Source of the DNA: Erythrobacter sp.
GTDB lineage: Bacteria > Pseudomonadota > Alphaproteobacteria > Sphingomonadales > Sphingomonadaceae
Length of the DNA stretch: 9,558 bases
Direction: 5' to 3'
NCBI GenBank assembly: GCA_030731635.1
Contig: JANQTR010000249.1
Span: 1 to 9,558 of the forward strand
Positions 1 through 5,444 of the stretch are shown here, one piece after another. Position 1 is the first letter of the stretch; every line of letters starts with the position of its first letter. Position numbers and translations under genes: made by a program. A model generated the notes under the pieces. That model had not been told where the DNA came from. It made no database searches and saw nothing but the letters and a program-made list of their open reading frames with translations.

Positions 1-525
1 CCCGTCCTTGTCGACACCGCCATAAAGTGTGGCGAAATGTTCGTTCATGAATTCCGGGTCGATGTAGCGGCGGGGGTCAGCCATCTTGGTGAAGGCAGCC
101 GGATTGCCCGGAACCATCAGCATGCCCGGGGTGGTCGCGATCAGCGTCAGCCGCCGGGTGCGGCCCGGATGCTGGAGCGCAAAGTGCTGCGCCATCGCGC
201 CGCCCCACGAAACGCCCATCACATCGACCTCATCCAGGCCATAGCGCGACAGCAACTGCGCCGCAGTCCAGCTCATGGTGAAGGGGTTATAGGGAATCAG
301 CGGATCAGGCGATTCGCCGGTCCCCGGCATGTCGAACATGATGAAGCCGCGTTCAGGCATGGCGGCCGCTAGCGGTGCGACCGCCTCGATATTGGCGCCG
401 ATGCCGTTGAAGAATAAAACCGGCAGGTGATCCGACGGCATATCAAGCCGCCATGCTGCAGTCCGTAGCGTCCGTCCGCCCACTTGTTCCATTGTGACGA
501 CAGCGCCGTCCATTGCATTGGCCAC
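1..525 (-). CDS. phaZ: Intracellular poly(3-hydroxyalkanoate) depolymerase PhaZ, 5' part only
   Basis: This is an alpha/beta-hydrolase that would cleave stored PHA into hydroxyalkanoic acids at the granule surface. Only the first 175 codons are in the window; the reading frame runs open off the left edge. Visible features are a strand-loop motif FNGIGAN (residues 39-45), FDMPGTGES (64-72), and the nucleophile elbow GVSWGG with the predicted catalytic Ser at 106. MVPGNP, a PRRY segment and YGG follow. This order matches the Pseudomonas-type medium-chain-length PHA depolymerase (about 280 aa), so the Asp and His of the triad should lie beyond the edge. I chose the GTG at 525-523 because AAAGGA sits 9 bases before it. 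An in-frame ATG at 513 is the alternative. It lies directly downstream of phaC on the same strand, as in pseudomonad pha operons. Family recognition is strong; exact substrate chain length is inferred. Confidence 0.9.
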   Translation of the reverse strand, partial: MANAMDGAVVTMEQVGGRTLRTAAWRLDMPSDHLPVLFFNGIGANIEAVAPLAAAMPERGFIMFDMPGTGESPDPLIPYNPFTMSWTAAQLLSRYGLDEVDVMGVSWGGAMAQHFALQHPGRTRRLTLIATTPGMLMVPGNPAAFTKMADPRRYIDPEFMNEHFATLYGGVDKDG

Positions 526-544
526 TAAAACCCGTCCTTTCTGT

Positions 545-560
545 GCGCCGTTAGCGGCGC
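545..560 (-). repeat. Short GC hairpin just upstream of the phaZ ribosome binding site
   Basis: GCGCCG (545-550) and CGGCGC (555-560) form a perfect 6-bp stem with a 4-base loop. In the phaC-phaZ transcript it would sit a few bases before the AAAGGA ribosome binding site of phaZ. No run of T follows closely enough for a standard intrinsic terminator. A role in mRNA stability or in phaZ translation is possible but is inferred. Confidence 0.45.
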
Positions 561-565
561 GGGTG

Positions 566-599
566 GGGTGCGCGCATCGATCCCTAAACGCGCGCACCC
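566..599 (-). repeat. 10-bp perfect inverted repeat in the phaC-phaZ gap
   Basis: GGGTGCGCGC (566-575) is the exact reverse complement of GCGCGCACCC (590-599), separated by 14 bases. In RNA this would be a very stable, all-GC-rich stem. No U-run follows it on either strand, so it is not a textbook terminator. It could attenuate transcription, stop 3' exonucleases, or mark a processing site between phaC and phaZ; all of these are inference. Confidence 0.5.
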
Positions 600-620
600 A
601 TAAACTTGCGCAAGCTTATG
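599..620. promoter_or_regulatory. 22-bp near-perfect palindrome, candidate operator or hairpin
   Basis: The arms CATAA (599-603) and TTATG (616-620) flank a perfect 10-bp palindrome CTTGCGCAAG (605-614). Only the pair 604/615 is mismatched. The symmetry without a spacer suggests a dimeric regulator site as well as a possible RNA hairpin. The TTGCGCAA core recurs in the palindrome at 5314-5327. No regulator can be named from the sequence. Confidence 0.4.
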
Positions 621-656
621 GCGACCCCCCGGTAGCCCTTGCGCTGCACCGCAATA

Positions 657-2354
657 TCAGACTTCTTCTACAACGTAGAGTCCCGGTGCAGCTTCCATCG
701 GCGGATAGGTATCATTGCCGAGGGCAACGGGCGCAGCTTTCTTTTTGCCCGATCGCGCCTGGACCCATTCCATCCACAGCGGCCACCAGCTGCCTTTGAC
801 CTCTTCGGTGCCCTGCAGCCATTCGTCCGCCGTGGCTGGCAGCTTGCCCTTCTTGGCCTGCACGAAATACTTGGCCTTGGGATTGGTCGGCGGGTTGAGG
901 ATCGCCTGCATATGGCCCGACTGGCTGAGCACATAAGTGACATCCTTCGATCCAAACAGCTGGGTCGACCGGTATGTCGCCTTCCACGGTGTGATGTGAT
1001 CGGTCACCCCGCCAAGGATGAACAGATCGGACGTGACTTTGGAAAGATCGATCTTGTGATCGACCATTTCGACCTCGCCCTTCTTGGTAAAGGCGAGTGT
1101 TTCGTAAACGGTTAGGAAGTCGCCCATCAGGCTGGCAGAAAGGTTGGTGGCATCAGCATTCCAGAACAAAACGTCGAATGCCGGCGGATCAGCGCCGAGC
1201 AGGTAGTTGTTGATGACATAGTTCCAGATCAGATCATTGGGCCGCAGCCACGCAAAGCCGCGCGCCAGATCATCGGCCTTGATCACGCCTGCCTTGCTGG
1301 CGCGCTGGCGGGCGAGCTTCATGCCGTTTTCGCTGACCAGCGACCCGGCTTCGATATCAGTCGCCATCGGGTGCAGCACGCACACCATCAGGGTGAGTGT
1401 GCCGAGCAGATCGGACTTGTCGGCGGCAAGCTTGGAGGCGAGCATTGCGGCCGTCTGCCCGCCGGAACATCCAGCTGAGACATTGACCTTCTTCGCACCA
1501 GTGATTGCGGCCACCGCGTCCATCGCTTCGCTGCAGGAGTGGACGTAGTCCGCCATGCCCCACTTGCCCTGTTCCTTGGTCGGGTTCCGCCACGAAATCA
1601 CGAAGGTCTGGATACCATTATCGACCTGCCACTTCACCACCGACTTATCGGGGCTGAGGTCGTTGATATACATCTTGTTGATCTGCGGAGGGATGGTGAG
1701 TTGGGGGGTTTCATACACCTCGTCTGTTGTCGGGGCGTAGTGGATAAGCTCCATCATTTCGGTGCGAAGTACGACCGCGCCCTTGGAAGTGGCGACATTC
1801 TCGCCCAGCTTGAACGGGCGCTTGTCGACCTGGCTGACCATGCCTTTGTTATGCACGATGTCGTTATAGGCATTCTGCAAACCCTTGATCAGGCTGAGCC
1901 CGCCCGAATCGATTACCCGTTTTTGCGCGGTCGGGTTACCGACGAGGGTGTTGGTCGGGGCCAGGCCATCAAGGATGATGTTGGCGATAAAATTGGCGCG
2001 GTTACGCTCCAGCTCGTCAAGTTCCAGCTCTTCAAGCCAACCACGCATCCCCTTTTGCACGGCGAGATAATACTGCGCCCCAGCCCGAAAGAACGGATTG
2101 TACGCCCAGGCTGGGTCCATGAAGCGCTTGTCCTTGGGATCGGGCGCAAGTTCACTTTTGCCGGTGAGGATTTTTACCATATCCTGCGCCATCGCAGCGG
2201 AATGGCGGATGAACCGGGTCGGATCAGATGCGGTTTCACGCAGCAGCAGGGCGACTGCGCTGACAAAATCCTCGCGCGCCACCCCGATCAAGGGCCCCAG
2301 CGCGTTGGTTGACTGGGCTGCTTCGTTTTCGAGCTTCACTTCGCTGCGTGCCAT
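657..2354 (-). CDS. phaC: Class II poly(R)-hydroxyalkanoic acid synthase PhaC
   Basis: This enzyme polymerises (R)-3-hydroxyacyl-CoA into PHA at the surface of growing storage granules. The protein is 565 aa, close to the roughly 560 aa of pseudomonad class II synthases. The N-terminal part carries DPAWAYNPFFRAGAQ (about 80-94) and LAPTNTL; the core carries IPPQINK and WRNPTKEQ. The lipase-like box is SAGCSGG with the nucleophile Cys296. FWNADAT includes Trp398, TDHITPW holds Asp452 and His453, and SGHMQAILNPP holds His481. These positions line up almost exactly with the catalytic residues described for Pseudomonas PhaC1. GCSGG, rather than the class I GYCxGG, and the NPFFRAGAQ and SILNPP-like segments favour class II. 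The ATG at 2354 is preceded by AAGGGGA at a good distance; the frame stays open to 2498, but that upstream start has no comparable ribosome site. phaZ follows on the same strand. Confidence 0.95.
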   Translation of the reverse strand: MARSEVKLENEAAQSTNALGPLIGVAREDFVSAVALLLRETASDPTRFIRHSAAMAQDMVKILTGKSELAPDPKDKRFMDPAWAYNPFFRAGAQYYLAVQKGMRGWLEELELDELERNRANFIANIILDGLAPTNTLVGNPTAQKRVIDSGGLSLIKGLQNAYNDIVHNKGMVSQVDKRPFKLGENVATSKGAVVLRTEMMELIHYAPTTDEVYETPQLTIPPQINKMYINDLSPDKSVVKWQVDNGIQTFVISWRNPTKEQGKWGMADYVHSCSEAMDAVAAITGAKKVNVSAGCSGGQTAAMLASKLAADKSDLLGTLTLMVCVLHPMATDIEAGSLVSENGMKLARQRASKAGVIKADDLARGFAWLRPNDLIWNYVINNYLLGADPPAFDVLFWNADATNLSASLMGDFLTVYETLAFTKKGEVEMVDHKIDLSKVTSDLFILGGVTDHITPWKATYRSTQLFGSKDVTYVLSQSGHMQAILNPPTNPKAKYFVQAKKGKLPATADEWLQGTEEVKGSWWPLWMEWVQARSGKKKAAPVALGNDTYPPMEAAPGLYVVEEV

Positions 2355-2554
2355 GGAATCCCCTTTGTCTGGCGTCCGCCCTACTGGCTTGCCCTGCCAT
2401 CGGTTAACGTCGCCACTATCGATAGAATGCAGCGTGCGGTGCCAAGTTGCAAGCGTGCCCGCGCAGGCGGTTGTGTTCACTGGTTTGCTCGCTGACATAG
2501 AATTTACCTATTTGATTAACGCTTCAATCAAAGGTTTTGGGCAATGGCTGGCCG
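2355..2554. promoter_or_regulatory. Divergent intergenic region between phaC and the first c-di-GMP gene
   Basis: These 200 bases separate two divergent genes and must carry both promoters. The stretch around 2498-2536 is clearly AT-richer than its surroundings. On the plus strand TTCACT (2476-2481), a 16-base spacer and TAGAAT (2498-2503) form a plausible sigma-70 promoter, predicting a start near 2510. The phaC side ends with AAGGGGA, its ribosome binding site. A perfect 10-bp palindrome CTATCGATAG lies at 2416-2425. The promoter call is by consensus only, and I could not define a convincing phaC promoter. Confidence 0.5.
2511..2532. promoter_or_regulatory. 7-bp inverted repeat at the predicted transcription start, candidate operator
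   Basis: TTTGATT (2511-2517) and AATCAAA (2526-2532) are exact inverted copies with an 8-base spacer. The element lies immediately after the predicted start near 2510 and just before the coding region of the first c-di-GMP gene. It could be a dimeric repressor site acting on both divergent genes, or a leader hairpin. No family is assigned. Confidence 0.4.
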
Positions 2555-5287
2555 ATGGTCGGGACGCGCAATCGAAAAATTCAGACAGACGATCTGCGCG
2601 AGGCTATCCGCAGTCCCGAGCCACGCCAACTCGCAGCCGCTGATCCGGTCGTTATCAGCCCGCGCGCTCGCGCGGAGCGGCGCCGTGCCGAGCGTCATTG
2701 GCCAGAAGAAATCGCTCAACTCAGCCCGGTAACAGAGGTGCCTTCGGGTGAGTGGACGTACCACATGCCGTTGCGTCCCGGCGGCATGGCGGTATTTTTG
2801 CTAGGCGCTTTTGTGATCGCCGCTGGCGTGGCGCGAGACCTACCTTCAGCGACGACTAGCGCGCTAGCTTTGGCAGCGGCGGCCTTGTTCGCTTGCGGGT
2901 CGCTGTTCGCTACGACCGAGCGCAAGGTCAGGACCTCCGCCACGTTGCAGGCGTTGATCATATTGATTGCGATCGTGCTACCGATGGCATGCGCCGGATA
3001 TGGGTTGGCGGCATGGGTCAGCGAAGGGCTGCCATGGCAATGGGCAGTGGCAACTCTCGTATGCATCAATGCCGCCGCTGCTGCTCTGTTCAAGATGCGG
3101 ATCTTATCGCTCTTCTGCGCCACGATTGCCAGCTGGTCGGGGTTTGCAACACTTGACCCAAGTGGGTTGACGCTTGGTGCTTTAGCGGCGGCAGCCCTTG
3201 CTCTGGCGCTGATCGCTCGGATCGAATGGAGGGCGGCTGAGCGTCGCCGCCTCGTCACCGAAGCGCGCGAACGTGTTGCGGCGCGGGCAGAAGATATTCT
3301 CAACAGTTTCGAGGAAACCGGAGAGGGCTGGTTCTGGGAAACCGACCGGCGTGGGTTGATTACCTACATCTCGCCCAAGGCGGCCAAAGTGCTGGGCAAG
3401 ACAGCAGATGCCCTGACCGGCCAGCCCTTGGGCGAGATTGTTATTGCTGCCCCGAGCCGCAATGATGGTGCCACTGCCGCTGACCGCATTCTGGCTTTCC
3501 ACCTTTCTGCCCGATCGGCATTTCAGGATGTCGAGCTTCGTGCTGCAACCACGTCTGAAGAACGCTGGTGGGCGCTGACCGGTCGCCCGGTCTACGATAT
3601 CTACCAGAACTTCTGCGGCTTTCGCGGCCACGGTACTGACCTGACAGAAAAGCGCCGTAGCGAGCAGCAGGTCTCGCGCTTGGCGCATTACGATTCGCTC
3701 ACCGGGCTCGCCAATCGGGTGCAGATGAGTAATGCGCTCGAACAGATCCTTGCCGCACCCAGCGCACGTGAACGGGCCTGCGCGGTGCTGATGCTGGATC
3801 TCGACCGGTTCAAGCAGGTGAATGATACACTTGGTCACCCGGCAGGTGATGCGCTACTGAAGCAAGTTGCGCAGCGGCTTGAGCGGGCGATTGATGGCGC
3901 GGGCCGCTGCGGTCGGCTGGGCGGGGACGAATTCAAAGTGATTGTGCCTGGTCAACAAAACCGCGCGGCGCTTGGCTACCTTGCGCATGAGATCATCGCA
4001 GCGCTGTCTCAGCCCTATTCGATCCAAGGCCAAAGCGTGGTGATTGGCGCTTCAGTCGGGATCGCGATTGCACCTGAGCATGGCACCACCAGCGAAGAAT
4101 TGATCCGCAATGTCGATCTTGCGCTCTATGCCGCCAAGGATGCCGGGCGCGGCGTATTCAGGTTCTTTGCCGCGGACCTGCACGCCGCAGCTGAAGAGCG
4201 CGCTGAGTTGGAGCAGGACCTACGCGATGCGATGGCCCGCGGAGAGCTTGAACTGGCCTATCAGCCGGTGGTCTATGCCGGGGCGGAAAAAATCGTTGGC
4301 TTTGAAGCGTTGATGCGCTGGAATCACCCCAAACGCGGGTGGATTTCGCCCTCTAAATTCGTGCCGATTGCCGAAGATGCCGGACTGATTGACCGGTTGG
4401 GACAATGGGCTTTGCGAACCGCCTGCGCTGATCTTGCGCGCTGGCCGAGCCCGATCCGCTGCGCAGTCAATGTGTCAGCGTTGCAATTTGCCAACCCTGA
4501 ATTGCCGACCATCGTCGCCAATGCGCTGGCGCATAGCGGGGTGGATCCTTCGCGGCTCGAACTGGAGATCACCGAGAGCGTCTTTCTCAACGACAACGCG
4601 GGCACCGATGCGATGTTCAAGGCGCTCAAGCGCGTTGGGGTGAGGCTGGCGCTTGATGATTTCGGCACTGGCTATTCATCGTTGGGTTATCTGAAGAAAG
4701 CGCCATTCGACAAGATCAAGATCGACCGCAGTTTTGTGCAGGGCGCTACCGAGCAAGGCAGCCGCAACGGTGCCATCATCGCATCGATCACCAGTCTGGC
4801 CGAAGCACTGCACATGGATACCACGGCCGAAGGTGTTGAAACGCTTGATGAACTGGAATTGGTGCGCCTTTTGGGCTGCAGCCATGTCCAGGGCCATGTT
4901 TATTACCAGCCGATGAGCGCGGCGGACGCCGAACTGCTTGCCAGCGGCGACCTGAGCGCAACGCCAGTTGGCCCGCTATGCAGCCGCGCGGCGCGCCAGG
5001 ATTTGCTCCGCCGGGTTGTGGTGGTGGAGAATGACAACCGCTTCAACGCAACCTTGCGCAATATTTCGGAAACCGGCGCGATGCTCGACGGCGTCTGGAA
5101 TGTGGCTGCCGGTGTTGCTGTCAAGATCGAACTCTGCGCCGACCAGGCGGTGTCTGCGCAGGTGCGTTGGGCGCGAGAAAACCGGTTGGGGGTGGAATTT
5201 CACCAACCTCTCAAGCGCCGGTCCGATGGCTCCTTCGCGGTGCTGCTTGGACGATCCGGTGCAGAGGCCACCGCCACCGGGTGGTAA
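2555..5287 (+). CDS. Membrane-bound PAS-GGDEF-EAL-PilZ cyclic di-GMP protein
   Basis: A 910-aa protein that can probably both make and break cyclic di-GMP. A basic cytoplasmic start (1-70) leads to about six hydrophobic helices (roughly 75-217), then a PAS domain (about 245-365) with GWFWETD. The GGDEF domain (about 370-535) has LDLDRFKQVNDTLGH and intact GGDEF at 456-460; the RxxD inhibitory slot reads DGAG. The EAL domain (about 550-800) keeps the whole active site: EALMR at 584-588, Asn639, Glu671, Asp701-Asp702, Lys722, Glu759, Glu762 and Gln779, with spacings close to those of characterised EAL enzymes. A C-terminal PilZ domain (about 810-895) has NISETG at 836, but its RxxxR motif reads QDLLR (815-819). 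The start is uncertain: the frame also has a TTG at 2537, and no strong ribosome site precedes the ATG at 2555. It diverges from phaC and is followed by a shorter paralogue. Confidence 0.93.
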   Translation: MVGTRNRKIQTDDLREAIRSPEPRQLAAADPVVISPRARAERRRAERHWPEEIAQLSPVTEVPSGEWTYHMPLRPGGMAVFLLGAFVIAAGVARDLPSATTSALALAAAALFACGSLFATTERKVRTSATLQALIILIAIVLPMACAGYGLAAWVSEGLPWQWAVATLVCINAAAAALFKMRILSLFCATIASWSGFATLDPSGLTLGALAAAALALALIARIEWRAAERRRLVTEARERVAARAEDILNSFEETGEGWFWETDRRGLITYISPKAAKVLGKTADALTGQPLGEIVIAAPSRNDGATAADRILAFHLSARSAFQDVELRAATTSEERWWALTGRPVYDIYQNFCGFRGHGTDLTEKRRSEQQVSRLAHYDSLTGLANRVQMSNALEQILAAPSARERACAVLMLDLDRFKQVNDTLGHPAGDALLKQVAQRLERAIDGAGRCGRLGGDEFKVIVPGQQNRAALGYLAHEIIAALSQPYSIQGQSVVIGASVGIAIAPEHGTTSEELIRNVDLALYAAKDAGRGVFRFFAADLHAAAEERAELEQDLRDAMARGELELAYQPVVYAGAEKIVGFEALMRWNHPKRGWISPSKFVPIAEDAGLIDRLGQWALRTACADLARWPSPIRCAVNVSALQFANPELPTIVANALAHSGVDPSRLELEITESVFLNDNAGTDAMFKALKRVGVRLALDDFGTGYSSLGYLKKAPFDKIKIDRSFVQGATEQGSRNGAIIASITSLAEALHMDTTAEGVETLDELELVRLLGCSHVQGHVYYQPMSAADAELLASGDLSATPVGPLCSRAARQDLLRRVVVVENDNRFNATLRNISETGAMLDGVWNVAAGVAVKIELCADQAVSAQVRWARENRLGVEFHQPLKRRSDGSFAVLLGRSGAEATATGW

Positions 5288-5313
5288 ATTGTACCTCCAT
5301 CCGGGCGCGGCGA

Positions 5314-5327
5314 TGTTTGCGCAAACA
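5314..5327. promoter_or_regulatory. Perfect 14-bp palindrome, candidate operator
   Basis: TGTTTGCGCAAACA is exactly self-complementary over 14 bases and lies 27 bases after the stop of the first c-di-GMP gene. Perfect spacer-less symmetry suggests a dimeric transcription factor site. It shares the TTGCGCAA core with the palindrome in the phaC-phaZ gap. The factor is unknown. Confidence 0.4.
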
Positions 5328-5359
5328 CGCTGTGGTCGGCGGGCGACATTAGGATAAAA

Positions 5360-5397
5360 ATAACCAACTGGCTTTACCTCTGGGTTATCAAAGCCAG
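5360..5397 (+). repeat. Interleaved inverted repeats in the leader of the second c-di-GMP gene
   Basis: CTGGCTTT (5368-5375) pairs perfectly with AAAGCCAG (5390-5397) across a 14-base loop. ATAACC (5360-5365) pairs with GGTTAT (5383-5388), which lies inside that loop. The two stems therefore cross: they are either alternatives or part of a pseudoknot-like fold. A strict H-type knot is doubtful because only one base separates 5388 from 5390. On the minus strand the 8-bp stem is followed by a T-rich stretch. Confidence 0.4.
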
Positions 5398-5444
5398 CAG
5401 TCCTGCAAGGACGCTCGGCCAGGAATCGGGAGGTTGTGCGCGAG

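Larger units (their letters stand above)
5288..5444 (+). promoter_or_regulatory. Leader region between the two c-di-GMP genes
   Basis: This 157-base gap holds a 14-bp palindrome (5314-5327), an A-rich stretch at 5351-5363, overlapping inverted repeats (5360-5397) and a small hairpin: GTCCT (5400-5404) pairs with AGGAC (5408-5412). GGGAGG (5428-5433) is the ribosome site for the next gene. I could not identify a convincing -35/-10 pair. There is no GC stem with a following T-run on the plus strand, so transcription may continue from the first gene. Confidence 0.45.

Noticed and set aside
566..599. Rho-independent terminator after phaC
   Set aside because: The stem is strong but no T-run follows it in the direction of phaC transcription.
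639..1115. 158-codon plus-strand open frame opposite the 3' end of phaC
   Set aside because: It is a shadow of the catalytic His region of phaC, with no independent support.
1539..2312. 257-codon plus-strand open frame opposite phaC
   Set aside because: It lies wholly antisense to the strongly supported PHA synthase, shows no recognisable motif and is what GC-rich codon bias produces on the opposite strand.
2355..2498. Upstream start for phaC at 2498, adding 48 residues
   Set aside because: The extra residues resemble no part of PhaC, while the ATG at 2354 has AAGGGGA at the right distance and gives catalytic residue numbers matching class II enzymes.
2544..2732. 62-codon frame starting at the ATG at 2544, 10 bases after AAAGG
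   Set aside because: The ribosome-site spacing is attractive, but the product has no recognisable features and overlaps the N-terminus of the large GGDEF-EAL gene in another frame. A short leader peptide cannot be excluded.
3182..3838. 218-codon minus-strand open frame opposite the first c-di-GMP gene
   Set aside because: Antisense to the PAS and GGDEF domains, no motif and no ribosome site.
5360..5412. c-di-GMP riboswitch of the GEMM class
   Set aside because: The conserved GEMM core and tetraloop-receptor sequences are not visible; only generic stem potential is present.
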